Shown here: one piece after another, positions 1 to 13,600 of the stretch
How positions within the stretch are numbered: position 1 is the stretch's first letter
Layout: each line of letters begins with the position of its first letter
The notes under the pieces: model-generated
The model's input: the letters and a program-made list of their open reading frames with translations, nothing else
Database searches by the model: none
What the model was told of the DNA's origin: nothing
Program-made: the position numbers and the translations under genes
Source: Coffea arabica
Taxonomy: Eukaryota; Streptophyta; Magnoliopsida; Gentianales; Rubiaceae
NCBI RefSeq assembly: GCF_036785885.1
Contig: NC_092314.1
Location: 18,683,638 to 18,747,637, forward strand
Direction of reading: 5' to 3'
Length of the DNA stretch: 64,000 nucleotides

Positions 1-409
1 TCATGGTCACACACTCAGTCATAATGCCATCCACTCGATCTCTCGCCTCCTCGACCATCCGGATAAGGCGCCCCTCGGCCTCCTGAAATCGAGCATGGGA
101 GGCGTCAGCCCTCTGACGCTCCTCAGGTACCCTAGCCTTTAACTCCTGGATCCAGGTAGTCTGGACCTCCATAGTGGCCTCCATCTCTTCTCTCTCAGCT
201 AATGCTATCCTGAGGTCACGAATCAACAGCTTTCGCTCCTCGACTACCCCTAACACCAAGGGGTTAGGGTAGGAGAATCTTCCTCGGCATGGGCACATCC
301 TACTGCGCTGAATAGGTAAGTACCGCAGGAGGGGCTCACCTCCAACCCTCTGATACGGAATCACGGTGAGAGATCCCTCAACCCTATCATCATCACTGTT
401 GCTGTCCAT
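1..409 (-). CDS. Tekay-type retrotransposon ORF upstream of gag (partial, runs off window)
   Basis: An open frame of 136 codons starts at an ATG at 409-407 and leaves the window without a stop. It lies about 150 bases inside the primer-binding site of the neighbouring LTR, where the first retrotransposon ORF is expected. The protein starts with an acidic stretch (MDSNSDDD), has a YPNPLVL segment, then a long charged, heptad-like region rich in E, R, L and A that looks like a coiled coil. The same layout (YPNHLVL then a charged helix) recurs at 18907-18380 in a second Tekay copy, where a separate gag follows. I infer an accessory ORF or a Gag N-terminal extension. No enzymatic motif is visible. 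Confidence 0.6.
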   Translation of the reverse strand, partial: MDSNSDDDRVEGSLTVIPYQRVGGEPLLRYLPIQRSRMCPCRGRFSYPNPLVLGVVEERKLLIRDLRIALAEREEMEATMEVQTTWIQELKARVPEERQRADASHARFQEAEGRLIRMVEEARDRVDGIMTECVTM

Positions 410-560
410 ATTCTACAAATAACTAACAAAACCAAATGTCAAGCCCTTATAGTCACTAATACCAACTAAAAATTTAACTTAAAGTTTATTATAGATTTCT
501 GTGACCAAAAGTTCATGACTAAGAACTCTCTAACACTGTTCCATATATTTCGAATCTAGC

Positions 561-572
561 GCTCTGATACCA
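561..572 (-). other. Primer-binding site (initiator Met tRNA)
   Basis: On the minus strand this reads TGGTATCAGAGC, the standard plant site complementary to the 3' end of initiator methionine tRNA. It lies four bases from the LTR end at 577. This sets the element's orientation (minus) and marks the adjacent LTR as the 5' LTR. Confidence 0.85.
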
Positions 573-576
573 ACTA

Positions 577-3500
577 TGACGACCCCACCTCTCCCTATGG
601 CGAACCAAAAGGGTTCAGCGGAATGCCTGCCCAACTCTCGTCAGGACTCACACACTCATTCAAGCTTAATAAAGGATTACAAATTAACCATCGACTTAAT
701 TAAGAAGTATTTCAAATATATAAGCTCGAAACTTCCAAGTATACCATTTATGATTACAACCATAAAATCCAAGTATAAAAAGTTTACACTTTAATGGGCT
801 CCAATAACATACAAAAGTATACTAGCTTCCATCAAAAGTCGCTAGTCTAGAACTTCCAACTTCTACCTTTAAAGCCTGTTAAGGAAGAACAAACTTAAAG
901 GGAAGAGCTAACGCTCAGTGAGACCAAAAAAACATGCAAGCAAGCAAGCACGTATGACCAATTAATCGAATAGCATGTTTAAAAGTATCTTTAACATGAA
1001 CTTTCATTTAAATGCACAAGTAAGAAATAAACACACAAGGAATGATACAGGAGCTCTCAGGAGCTATTTCCACGTCTTGATCGCTTCAAGCCATCTGGGG
1101 TTTACTCTCCATCAACTCAAATAGTAACATGACCGTAGTACTCCACTTATTTCCTCCATCCAGCATAACACCCTCTCGGATCAGGAACCAAACATGCATG
1201 AGGTGGCAATACTAATCGAGTATGCTAAACAAGATCTCAAAAGATAAAGCTATAAAATTTTTCATGGTTCAAAAAGCTTCTCAACCAAGACCTTGCTGAC
1301 TCGAGTTACGATGTTAGCCAATGGGTTGGAATGTCCCCATAAGTATAAGTGGTCGATAAGACATCGCTCCAATCGATTTAGAATTGTATATGGCTCTGAG
1401 TCGGTATCAGAGGTACCTCCCACCTGAATAAGGTATGGTACATGCTTTCGCTCAGTGCTCACGAGTTAAACATGTTCATGTACAAATGTAAGTCATATAT
1501 ATTCATTTAACAAGTATCATGTAATCAGGAGAGAGAGAGAACGAGAGCGGTAAAGTACACTCTCGCCTCGACAAGTTCATGTATCATATAGCACTTTTAC
1601 AAACAGCAATTTAATCATAGTAACATTGAACATGCACTTGACACTCAGCAAAAGTTAAGGCAAAACAAGAGCAAAGCGAGAAGTCAGATGAGCTCTTCGG
1701 CGTCCTTGACACCACTTGAGACATGCACAATCATGATTAGCTAGGTACTCAACCAAGGTTATAAAGAAAAAATATTTTCTTGCTACCCACTTTCAAGGTC
1801 ACAAGTCGAGTCAAGTTAAAAGAGTTTTTCTCGCTAAATCGTTGAAATAATACTCAAAGAGAACTTAAAGGTTGTTTTTCTATTCAAGTCGTGATAAAAA
1901 ATCTCAATTCCCAAAAGAAGTACTATATTTACTTTTGGTATGAAAATCGAGAAAAAGGGGTAGATGATTTCTATCTCTCAAAACTTTTAATCTCATGTCC
2001 AAAAGTTAGAATATAAAGAACGTTCACATTTTCCAAACTAATGGAGTCAAAACTCATCCAAAACTCCACTCATTTTCATAGTAAATGTCAAAGCTAAAGG
2101 TTCCAAGTTTTGAGTATAAAACTAGTGAAATTTTCCAAAAATTACTTTAGTTAAAAAGTTCCCTTTTCAAAGTTCAAACTCATGGAAATCGAGGGTAAAA
2201 GACAAGGGATTGAGGTCTATTTCTCAAGTTTGAAATGATATGCAATTAACCAAGTAAGTTGAACAACCAAGAAAACGCATCAAGAGAGGTTTAATCCTTT
2301 GGAAACCGAGAGTCAAAATGAAGGTTTAAACTTCAAAGAGACCTTGTATCCAACCATGCAACTAAACTTCAAATGGACCAACAATCTCAAAGAAAGGTTG
2401 AAAGTGCTTAAAAGAGTCCTTTGTTTAAAACCAGAAAATTTCCAGCTTGGTGCGACACTATTTGGAAAAATCATATCTTGAGTTTCGTAAGTCCAAAAAT
2501 TAGAAACTTTATACCATTAGAAATTAGACTTGGTGCACTAAAACTCTCTAGAAGACACTTTTCTCTAACTCCAATTCAAAATCATTCAAATTTTAGCTCA
2601 AAATTACTGTTCTAGACAGGGCAGAGCAAAATAGACTTGCGATTTCAATAAATTTTGGAAATTTAAAAAAATTCGTAGGAATGGAATCATCCGTTGAAAT
2701 TTATACCACACATAGGATTCTAAATTTAGTTTCAAATGCAACAAACAGAATTCAATTCGGATCTTTCAACAGCAAGATACAATAGTTTTTAGAAAATTGA
2801 TTTTTGGAACCTGTTTACGAAATTTTCAGTTCTGAAGTACTTGATAGAGTTTCAAAATCTGGTCATAACTAGAGCTAGGTGAAATTGAGCTACAAACTGC
2901 AGCTAGGCTTGTTTCTCAGATGAAAGCAGTGAGGAAAATCAGTCATCTTTGCCAGTTCACTACAGCTCATAGGAAATGAATTAGGATGTGCATTTTATAC
3001 CGTTGAAAAGCCCTCAGAGTCTAGTTTCAGATGCCACAAACGGTACATGAGTTCAACTGCCAGACAAAAAGTTATGACTCAAAACATGAACACTGGTCGG
3101 GGCTCCTGGTAAGAAAATTTTCTAGATTTGCAACCTCCTTTCCCCTACTTTAACTCATCCAATCGAAAAGCTTTTTGGGTGATATTTAACACACATAAAC
3201 ACCATCATATAACAAACATTATAGTACCAAAATAACATCAAAATTCTAAATTAACATGAGCGATTCAACCAGCCAACAATTCGGACAGCAAACATCCTCT
3301 ATTCTTCAAGTTTTCTTTTCAACTTCCTAACTAAAACTAAGCCATAACTTCTCAAAACAAGCATCAAACAAGCAAGTAAATACCCAATAATCCTCAAGGT
3401 CTCTACCTATGAAGCCACCTCAAGTCTTCTACCTAGTGTCAAGGTTCTTGTGAACCCATCAATAACCCAAAGACTAACTAGATTAACTAACTAATTACTA

Positions 3501-4180
3501 TAAGTTGAGAGGGAAAAGATGAGAACTTAGAGGGTTACCTTGCTTCCAAGAATGAAGACCAATCACTAGTGTAAAAGCTCTCTAATCACCAAAGTTCCTT
3601 CCTCCTTCAAGCCACCCTTCAAACTTGTATGATGAACCTAGAAAAGAACCAAGTTTGGAGTGTTTTCTTGGAGCAAAATGGAAGACAAGGAGCTGAAATT
3701 TTTGGTAAGGAATGGGGGAGGGGGAGTCGGCCAAGAGGAGGGGAGGAAGAAAGGGTTTTGGGTGGTAGTTGGTGATTTGATGGAGTGAAAAGGAAGAATG
3801 ACATAAACGCGTCTTGATACCCCATAAGTCAACAATTGAATAGTGAGCAATTAGTGCTTCTAATTGAGTTTAATTCAACTCACTCACCTCTAATCTCTCA
3901 ATTAACTTTTCTTAGTCTACTATCGATCATCCTTAATTCTCCAAGATTATTGCACTCTCGGATCAAATTTTGCCTCGAAAAACATGTAATCGCTATTTCT
4001 CACTAAACGAGCCGCAGAAAAATTGAATTTGCTAACGAAACGATTTAAAATATAAAATGAGACATTGTTCCAAGCTAATGAATTTAAAATTAATGAAATA
4101 AATTAATCGGTGTAAATGAATAAATAAATCAGTAAAATAAAATAAAAGTAAGTAAATTAAAAAAAATTCGGGTCCTTACA
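577..4180 (-). repeat. 5' LTR of a Tekay-type Ty3-gypsy chromovirus, 3.6 kb
   Basis: On the minus strand the repeat begins TGTAAGGACCCGAATTTT at 4180 and ends GGGGTCGTCA at 577, giving the TG...CA ends of an LTR, with the primer-binding site just beyond. A very long LTR with a TGTRAGGACCCG start and a GGTCGTCA end is typical of the Tekay/Del lineage. A conserved block (CTCAGTGAG near 915-922, followed by a CATGCAAGC word) recurs in the three other Tekay LTR pieces of the window. The short ORFs inside are chance. The matching 3' LTR would lie left of the window, so the LTR pair could not be compared. Confidence 0.75.
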
Positions 4181-4343
4181 GACCCTTTATGAGATGATGA
4201 AAGATATTGGAAATGCATGATTTTTTTTATTGATGATAATACCCTTGAACGGTTACCACATGAGTTGCACATGAAGAATGATACCAAACAAAAAGGAAAA
4301 AATGAGCAATTTAAAAGAACTAAAACTATGAAAAATAAAGAAA

Positions 4344-4686
4344 TGTTATAAAACTAATAAAATAAAATATTACAATAGGAATTGAAGAAGTATTAGAGAA
4401 AGAAATAGAGAAAGGGAGAATGATATCCTTATATTTCAACAAAATACAAAAGTACTCTCAAAGGGTGTCAATGTACCTCTATATATAGGTACTGCAAGAT
4501 CAAAGGTACATAAATCTAATTAAACACCCACTATTGCAATAATATGAAGAAACCTATGAAACAGTTTCTCCACTACATGAATAGATTTATGGATTGTAAC
4601 GTCTATACATAATGTAGCCATAAAATCAAGAATTAATCCTTTTGGGAATACAAAGGGACATCCATACTTTTAATTGTTTCATAACA
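4344..4686 (-). repeat. 3' LTR of copia element X
   Basis: On the minus strand the LTR starts TGTTATGAAACAATT at 4686, right after the polypurine tract CCAAGGGGGAG, and ends TTTTATAACA at 4344. It aligns over its full length with 16110-16451, with roughly 15 differences by eye (about 4%). A TATATATAG box lies near the middle. Confidence 0.85.
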
Positions 4687-5770
4687 CTCCCCCTTGGATG
4701 TCCATTACACAAAGAATATGCCTCGTTAAAGCCTTACCAGGGAAAAATCCATCGGGACAAAAACCCTAGTGAAGGAAAAAGAGTACACTATTCTTGTGTA
4801 TTAATTTCTCCCCCTAATGCAAACATTATTTGAGATTTTTTAATCGTTGTATTCCAATATTCTTCGCCAATCGCACTAAGATATGGTAATTCAGGACCAA
4901 GCATCTCTTCATCTTCCTTTTGCGATCTAAAAGGATCCTTTTTAGGATCTAATGATCTGACGACCATTGGAGTACTTAATATATGTGCCTTATCAATATA
5001 AAATTACTTTTATACCTTTCGGGTATAAGCAGTTTGATGGACCAAAATTTCACTTTTCAAATGCTCAATTTGTAAATCAAGGTAGAATTTTGTTTTTCCA
5101 AAATTCTTGATCTCAAAATCCTTCTTCAAATATTTAATATTATTTTGAATCTCTTCAGGAGTTCCAATCAAATTTAGATCATCAACATATACAGCAATTA
5201 TCACAAAATTTGATCCACTTTTCTTGATAAAACACATGGACATATTGGATCATTGGTATAACCTTCTTTAGTTAGACATTCATTGAGGCGGTTATACCAT
5301 ATACGTGTAGATTGTTTGAGTCCATACAAAGACCTTTGTAATTTAATAGAATAAATATCTTTAGAATTTGATTTGCATGCTTCATGCATGTTGAATCCTT
5401 CAGGGATTCTCATATAAATATCATTTTCAAGATTTTCATATAAATATGCAGTAACGACGTCCATTAGACGCATATCTAATTTTTCATGTACTGCAAAACT
5501 CACAAGATATCTAAATGTGATAGCATCCACTACAGGTGAATACGTTTCATCATAATCAAATTCAGGCCTTTGTGAAAATCTTTAAGCTACTAGTTTTACA
5601 CCTTTAGGTGTTTGGACTACAAGTCCAGAAATTTTTCTTTTAACCAATAAATCCAATTCAGATTGGATCGTATCTTTCCACTTTGAACAATCATTTCTAT
5701 ACCGACATTCATCAACCAATATAGATTCATGATCCTCATCAACTTCTATAATATCAAGTGCTACATTCAT
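4687..5770 (-). pseudogene. Copia X: reverse transcriptase remnants
   Basis: Broken minus-strand frames resemble copia RT. One (5770-5582) has the segment before RT (SKWKDTIQSELDLL). A stop separates it from the next (about 5577-5201), which has DETYSPVVDAITFRYL, DVVTAYLYENLENDIYMRIPEGF and SLYGLKQSTRIWYNRL. After a shift, 5243-5010 holds the catalytic YVDDLNLIGTPEEI motif. The RT C-terminus and RNase H are almost absent: sequence goes from a short YLSAIG-like stretch to a terminal SQIMFA.GGEINTQE segment and then the polypurine tract. The enzyme cannot be functional. Confidence 0.8.
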
Positions 5771-7657
5771 TAGGCTCTAATTAAATTTTCTATGATTTAA
5801 TTCTCTTCAGGAGTTGGCTCTTCAGGAGCGACCTCTTCAAGAGATTGAATTTTGTCATGACATTTATTTAATTTCCAGAGATATTTGAAAGCAATTTATA
5901 CCTAATTTAGGTAGGCCAGCCTTAAATTTATTTGTAGCACTTGTACATGTCCTTCAGGGACATCAATTTTAAGCAGAGTATTTCCTGCAGGAATAGTTGA
6001 TTTAATGACTCTTTTGGAGTTGATAAATATAATTTTTTACAAATGAAGAATTTCTTGAACTTTTAGTTCACATTATTTTGTATGAGGATCGAGGAAATCC
6101 AATTTTTCAGGTGATTTCCTTTCGGTTGATTTTTTCCTCCCCCTAATGTCGGGAATCGTAGTTCATCAAAATAAATAAATCATTCAATAGATCACCCATC
6201 AATATTTTACAATATTTAATTGTAAAAGGTGATTCATACCTAACATAAATATTAAATTTCTTTTAGAGCCATATATAATATAAAGGGGATATGTATAAAT
6301 ATTTGTCGGCTCTCAAATATTTTCACGTTTGCCAAATCATATATTTATTGGGATCAGTAAACTTCTGGTTTACTGCAGGTGATTATTATAAATCAAATGA
6401 GAATGAAGACAACTATATCCATAACCATTTCTCTCTCGAATGGTTATTATAATATAATTAACCTTTATCTCATTTGATTTCTAAACATGATCTCTATTAT
6501 TGTCTCATTTAATATCTCAATTTGATATCCGTTTCGATGGATATTCAAATTCAATAAATTTTTCGAGACGTGGTAAAAAGTAGTGTTTCATTTATCATAA
6601 CTTTTCTCCTACAGGGAGAAATATATCAGTGGCTCTTCTGGAGCTTTCAATTACTTAAGCACTACCACTTATTGTGTTTGTCTCACTCATTGGAATATAG
6701 TTTATATAGTAGCACTTATTAATGAGACACGTATCATTGTCACCATAGTTCTTATGGGATAAATATCATCACCATAATCTTTTGATCCCAAATATTTAAC
6801 ATCCATTTCTTCTTCAGGAAGAAAAACTAATTAAATCAATCATCATACACCTTCAGGGTGTTTAAAGAAATTAGCCATGTGAAGATGCGATTATAATTTT
6901 GATTCGTCAAATGTATTTCGGGACATTTATCTTTAGGACCTTTGTTTTCTTATCCTTATCATTATTATCCCACTTCAAGTGGTAACTTTTTTTCTTGTCA
7001 GGATAAAATATATATTTACCAAAATCATAATCATGGCAACAACCATAACTAATAAATTGAAATTTAATCGCATTCACTTCTGGGAATGGACTAGAATTAG
7101 CATGCAATAAGTACAAAATACTTCACAAAATTTCTCTTAATATTGCTACTACAGGAGCATATTCGAGAAATCAATTGTGGAGACTATCATTTTCAATATA
7201 TCTTATGAGTAAAATTTTCTCGACACAATTTCAATTGAGAAGTAATTCTGAAAATTGCATAATTATGTTCTTGTAGCCACAGGTAAATTTATTTTCTCGA
7301 CACAATTTCAATTGAGAAGTAATTCTGAAAATTGCATAATTATGTTCTTGTAGTCACAGGTAAATTTATCATACCAGGCTTTTGAAATAATGACCATCTT
7401 CTAGTGGTCAAATATTTTCGTTAAAGAACGACCATCTTCAGGTGGTCGAATCTTTTTCTTTAAGTATTTCAAAGGACAAATGAATCCTCAAATATAATTG
7501 ATTTTCTATAATAGCATCTCCAAAATTCAATGCATCAGAATATAAGTATTTATAACGAATAATTATAAAGATAAATAAGTAGAATTAAAAGGAGAAATAT
7601 TACCTCAAAGATGTCAAACAATATATGTTTTTGTTTAGTAGTTGCTCAACAGTAGGT
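5771..7657 (-). pseudogene. Copia X: gag zinc-finger region, protease and integrase remnants
   Basis: Heavily decayed minus-strand coding sequence. Near 7116-6907 an open stretch (SSPFPEVNAIKFQF... YHLKWDNNDKDKK) resembles the basic region before the Gag zinc knuckle of plant copia elements; the knuckle itself is not readable. Protease-like wording follows near 6700 (an NTISGSA stretch). Near 6280-6130 is the end of integrase (YFDELRFPTLGGG), then the post-integrase linker to 5800. The integrase catalytic core is missing. The leader ends abruptly at 7657, where plus-strand element Y begins. Confidence 0.55.
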
Positions 7658-7937
7658 ACTTATGACTACATTATGTATAGAAGTTACAATCCATAAATCT
7701 ATTCATATAGTAGAAGAACCGTTTCATAGGTTTCTTCATATTCGTGTAATAGTGGGTGTTTAATAGGATTGATGCACCTTTAATCTTGTAGTACCTATAT
7801 ATAGAGGTACATTGATACTCTTTGGGATGACTTTTGTATCTTGTTGGAATAATAAGAAGATCATTCCTCATTCATCTACTCATTTCTCTAACATTTCAAT
7901 TCCTATTATAGTAGTTTATTTTATTAGTTTTACAACA
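7658..7937 (+). repeat. 5' LTR of copia element Y (lacks its first ~60 bp)
   Basis: The sequence matches 14522-14802 in the same orientation, but its own start TGTTATGAAATAATT and about 60 bases are missing at the junction with X. It ends TTTTACAACA at 7937, followed by the primer-binding region. A TATATATAG box is at 7796-7804. Y-specific words (for example GGATTGATGCACC) separate it from the X LTRs, so X and Y are distinct subfamilies. Confidence 0.8.
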
Positions 7938-7953
7938 CATTATCAGCACGAGT
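7938..7953 (+). other. Copia Y primer-binding region
   Basis: The LTR is followed by CATTATCAGCACGAGT. The same TTATCAGCACGAG word follows the LTR end at 14802 and, on the minus strand, the X 5' LTR at 16109. It is therefore the family's conserved primer site. It is not the common TGGTATCAGAGC, and I do not assign the tRNA. Confidence 0.6.
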
Positions 7954-10669
7954 CTCTATTTTTGAGCAAAAGGTGAAAACGGAGCTTGTACCTTGAGTAA
8001 AAGTGAAATAAGAGATTCTACCCGTATTTTTTTGGCAACTTCTGTCTACTTATTGAGGTAAATTTTTGCACATAAATTTATTTCAATTTCTTATACCTAA
8101 TATTTGAATGATCACAAAATATAAATGCTTATTGCTGAACAACCACTAAACACAAACATATACTGTTTGACACCTTTGAGATAATATTTCTCCTTTTAAT
8201 TCTACTTATTTACCTTTAGAATTATTCATTATAGATACTTATATTCTGATGCAACGAATTTTGGAGATGCTATTATAGAAAATCAATTATATTTGAGGAT
8301 CTACTTGTCCTTTAAAATATTTAAAGAAAAAGATTCGATTACCTGAAAATGGTCGTTTTTTAACAAAAAGATTTGGCCACCAGAAGATGGTCATTATTTC
8401 AAAATTTGATATGATAAATTTACTTATGGCTGTAAGTACACGATTCTACTATGTTTAGAAGTATTTCTTAGTTGAAAATAATATTCTCTACATATTTCTG
8501 AAATATGCTCTTGTAGTAGCAATATTGAGAGAAAATTTGAGAAGTATTTTGTACTTATTGCATGCTAATTCTAGTCCATTCCCAGAAGTGAATGCGACTA
8601 AATTTCAATTTATTAGTTATGATTGTTTCCATGACTATGATTTTGGTAAATATATATTTTACCATGATAAGAGAAAAAAGTTACCACTTGAAGTGGGATA
8701 ATAATGATAAGGACAAGAAAGTAAAGATCCTAAAGATAAATGTCCCGAAGTACATTTGACGAATCAAAATTATAATAGCATCTTCACATGGCCAATTTCT
8801 TTAAACACCCTGAAGGTGTATGATGATTGATTTAATTAGCTTTTCTTCCTGAAGAAGAAATGGATGTTAAATATTTGGGATCAAAGAATTATGGTGATGA
8901 TATTTGTCCCGTAAGAATTATGATAACAATGATATGTGTCTCATTAACAAGTGCTACTATATACACTATATTCCAATGAGAGAGACAAACACAATAAGTG
9001 GTAGTGCTTAAGTGATTGAAAGTTTCAGAAGAGCCACTGATATATTTCTCCATGTAGGAGAAAAGTTTATGATAAATAAAGTACTACTTTTTACCATGTC
9101 TCGAAAAATTTATTGAATTTGAATATCCGTTGAAATGGATATCAAATTGAGGCACTAAATGAGATAATAATATAATTATGTTTAGAAACAAATGAGATAA
9201 AGGTTAATTATATTATAATAACCATTCGAGAGAGAAATGGTTATCGATATAGTTGTTTTCATTCTCATTTGATTTATAATCATTACCTGCAGTAAACCAG
9301 AAGTTTACTGATCCCAATAGATATATGATTTGACAAAAGTGAGAATATTTGAGAGTCGACAAGTATTTATACATACCCCCTTTATATTATATATGGCTCC
9401 AAAAGAAATTTAAAATTTATGTCGGGTATAAATCACTTTTTACGATTAAATATCGTAAAATATTTGATGAGTGATCTATTAAATGATTTATTTATTCTGA
9501 TGAGTTACGATTCCCGACATTAGGGGGAGGAAGAAATCAACCGAAAGAAAATCGCCTAAAAAATTGGATTTCCTCGATCCTCATACAAAATAACGTGAAC
9601 TGGAAGTTCAAGAAATTATTCATTTGCAGAACATTGCAAACCAGTTGTCAGATATATTATCGACTCCAGAAGAGTTATTAAATCAACTATTCTTGCAGGA
9701 AATACCTTGGTTAAAATTGATGTCCCTGAAGGACATGCACAAGTGCTACAAATAAATTTAAGGCCGGCCTACCTAAATAAGGTATAAATTTATTTCAAAT
9801 ATCTCCGGAGATTAAATAAATGTCATGACAAAATTTAATCTCTTGAAGAGATCGCTCCTGAAGAGCCAACTCCTAAAGAGAATGAAATCATAGAAAATTT
9901 AATTTGAGGCTAATGAAATGTAGCACTTGATATTATAGAAGTTGATAAGGATCATGAATCTAGATCGGTATAGAAATAATTGTTCAAAATGGAAAGATAC
10001 GATCCAATCTAAATTGGATTTATTGATTAAAAGAAAAGTTTTTGGACCTGTAGTCCAAACACCTGAAGGTGTAAAGCAAGTAGCCCAAGAATTTTCACAA
10101 ATATTTGGATACCAATGATCCAATATGTCCATGTGTTTTTATCAAGAAAAATGGATCAAAATTTGTGATAATTGTTGTATATGTTGATGATCTAAATTTA
10201 ATTGGAACTCCTGAAGAGATTCAAAATATTATTGAATATTTGAAGATAGAATTTGAGATCAAAAATTTTGAAAAGACAAAATTCTGTCTTGGTTTACAAA
10301 TTGAGCATTTGAAAAGTGGAATTTTTGTCCACTAAACTGCTTATACCCGACAGATATTAAAGCTATTTTATATGAATAAGGCACATATATTAAATATTTC
10401 AATGGTTGTTAGATCATTAAATCCTAATAAGGATCCTTTTAGACCGCGAGAGGAACATGAAGAGATACTTGGTTCTGAAGTACCATATCTCAGTGCAATT
10501 GAAGAATATTGGAATGCGACGATTAAAAGATCTCAAATAATGTTTGCATCAGGGGGAGAAATTAATACACAAGAATAGTGTACTCTTTTTCCTTTACTAG
10601 GATTTTTGTCCCGATGAATTTTTTCCTGGTAAGGTTTTAACGAGGCATATTCTTTGTGTAATGGACATC
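7954..10669 (+). pseudogene. Copia Y: decayed gag-pol internal region
   Basis: The internal region mirrors element X in the opposite orientation. The leader runs to about 8440. A gag zinc-finger-proximal segment begins near 8548 (LLHANSSPFPEVNATKFQF). Integrase-end wording (FPTLGGG) lies near 9510-9530. The pre-RT segment (CSKWKDTIQSKLDLLIKRK) is near 9980-10040, and RT with the YVDDLNLIGTPEEI motif is at 10105-10335. About 300 bases of RT present in X are deleted just before 10105. A terminal GGEINTQE* precedes the polypurine tract at 10669-10680. Many stops and shifts mean it is dead. Confidence 0.7.
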
Positions 10670-13600
10670 CAAGGGGGAGTGTTATTTTTTTTTTTCAACA
10701 AACGTTAAATGTCATTTTATAGATTAAACTTGATACTACAAGAACTTAATTACAAAAGGTGGCCTCAGCCCTCCAATCTTTGTTGGCTGCTTCTATTAGC
10801 CACATTGAGAAGTTGTTTTCCCAGTCAATGTCATTAACTAGCTTTGTTGCAAATTGTGCTAGCCTATGACTTCCTACATTAGCTGATCTAGGTACCCAAA
10901 AGACTGTGCAAAAATCAAAACCTTTGATTAGGTCCTCAATGTCTTCCAAGATGGTTGCTATAAGACCATCCTGTACATTGTTGCTTGTGATCATGTCGAC
11001 TGCTGTTTTACAATCTGACATCACTTCTATCTTTCCCCATCCTGCTCGTCTTGCCATCTGGAGTGCCATTCTAATGGTTAAGGCTTCTTCCATTAGTGCC
11101 TCTCCTATTTTCATCTCCATTACTCCTCTTGCCCTCAATATATCTCCTGTCCAGTGCCTTGCTATTATCCCCTTTCCTGTTCTGATCAGCTTTGCACTTA
11201 TAGCCGCGTCCGTGTGAATTCTTATGATACCTTCTTTTGGTGGCTCCCTAACCCTTCTCTGCTGATCTGACCCTATTCCTCCCTCCATATCCTTCCTTTC
11301 TCTTCCTATCACCTCCTCATATTCAATCCACTCTTGTTGTGCCTTCCCAATTATTTTCCTTGCTTCTCCTTTTTCATTTTCAAATTGGGCCTTGTTCCGT
11401 GACTTCCATATTTGCCACAGTATGTTTGCTGTTAAGCAGATTCTTTCCTTTCCTTTTTCCATTTTCTCAGTTTGTGAGACTGCCTCCCACCATCTCCACA
11501 GGTTATTTTGAAGGTCTTGCAACCCATCCCATCTCACTGGTGCTACCTTCCACACTTTTTGAGCTATCGGGCATTTGAAAAACATATGCTCCATAGTTTC
11601 TACATCCTCCCCACACCCACTACATATCCTGTCACCTTTGCCTGTTCTGTTATAGATTGTCTCCTTGGTAGCTAAGCTGTTTTGCAAACTCCTCCAGATG
11701 AAAAGCTTTAGCTTATGTTTCAAGTTCAGTTTCCAGAGGCTTTTCCAAAAGCTATGCTTTCTGATTTTCCAACTTGTTTCTTCTCCTATCCTGTCTCTTC
11801 TCATTTCATTACTCCTTTCTTGCACAACATTTGCGTATCCTGTTTTCACTGTGTACTGCCCAGATTTGGAGAAGCTCCAGAATAGCCTGTCTTTTCTTCT
11901 AAAACAGCTGAGTGGCATACTGGTGATCTTCATACTATCCTCTGGATTGAGGATTTGCTTTATAATTTCTGCATTCCATCTTCCATCTTTTATTAGCTGG
12001 TTCACTGTCTGAATCTGGCAGTTTGGAGCACGACTTGTTGTTACTGTACCTGTTCTTGTTCCCATTATCCACCTGTCCTTCCAAATGTTCACTTGACTTC
12101 CATTTCCTATCCGTTTCCACATGCCTCTCTGGATCAATCTCCCTGCGCTATGAACACTTTTCCATGACCATGATGCTGATTGTGGAGGGTTGTTATCCAG
12201 CGCATTTGGGTCTTTTAAATATTTTGCTCTGAGCACTTTACTCATTAGCAGATTTGGGGAAGTTAGAATTCTCCAAAGCTGCTTGGCAAGTAAGGCTTCA
12301 TTAAAAGCTTCCAGGTCTCTAAAACCCAATCCCCCCTTTCCTTTAACTTCTGATAATTTTTTCCAACTTAACCAATGCATTTTCCTGTCTTGTTGTCCAC
12401 TTCCCCACCAGAAATTCGCTATGCACTTGCATATTTCCTTGCACAATCCTTTCGGCAGCTTGAAGCAAGCCATGGCATAATTTGGCATAGCTTGAATCAC
12501 AGACTTTATCAGGACTTCTTTTCCAGCTGAACTCAACATTTTGTTTTTCCACCCTTTTAATTTTTTCATGATTGAGCTCTTGATGTACCCGAAAACTTGG
12601 TTCTTTGATCTTCCTATTGCCATAGGCAGACCCAAGTATCTACCACTACTTGCTTCCCTCATGTCCCCTAGCTCTTGACACACATCTACTCTGGCCTGTC
12701 TAGTAGTGTTCCTGCTGAAGTACACAGCTGATTTGTCACAATTGATCACTTGCCCCGACGCCTTTGAGTAAGCCTGTAAGATTTCCTTTATTTGCTTTGC
12801 CTCTTGAACTGTTGCTTTGCAGCAAATTACCGAATCATCCGCAAAAAATAGATGCGATATTTGGGGGCTATTTTTGCATACTTTGATTCCTGTGATGTTT
12901 CCTTGGTTCATCTCCCTGTTGATCATGTAAGAAAGTCCCTTTGCACAAATTAGAAAGAGATACGGAGAAAGGGGGTCCCCTTGTCTCAGCCCCCTACTGG
13001 CTGTGATATATCCCACCCTTTCTCCATTCAGGTTAAAAGAATAGGACACAGAGGATACAAAAGCCATAATCCATCGAACAAAAATAGGACAGAAGCCCAT
13101 GCGCATCATCATTCTCCCTACAAATTTCCACTCCACCCTATCGTAAGCCTTAGACATATCTAACTTTAGAGCCATATAGCCTACTCTCCCTTTTTTTTTG
13201 TTTTTGAGAAAATGCATGACTTCTTGAGCAATAAGGACATTATCCATAATCTGCCTACCAGGAACAAAAGCGGATTGAGACTCACTGATACACTTGTTTA
13301 GCACAATCTTTAGCCTATTAGCCAGCACTTTGGAAATGATTTTATACAAGGTATTACACAAGCTGATAGGCCTATACTGAGTCAAATTTAAGGGGTTATC
13401 AACCTTTGGAATCAGGGTGATAAGAGTTTCATTAGCAGCCCTCAGCATATTTCCCGTATGGAAAAAACTAGTTACTGCATTAACCACATCTATGCAAACA
13501 ATATTCCAATAATTTTGAAAGAACAACGGAGACATACCATCAGTACCAGGAGATTTATTAGGATGCATAGAAAAGAGTGCTTTTTTGATTTCCTCTTCCT

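Noticed and set aside
561..572. tRNA gene at the initiator-Met complementary words (also 19095, 47640, 56639)
   Set aside because: Only the 12-base primer complement is present beside LTR ends; no tRNA cloverleaf sequence follows.
10906..12552. Several plus-strand frames of 60-115 codons
   Set aside because: They are antisense shadows of the LINE ORF2, with no independent features.
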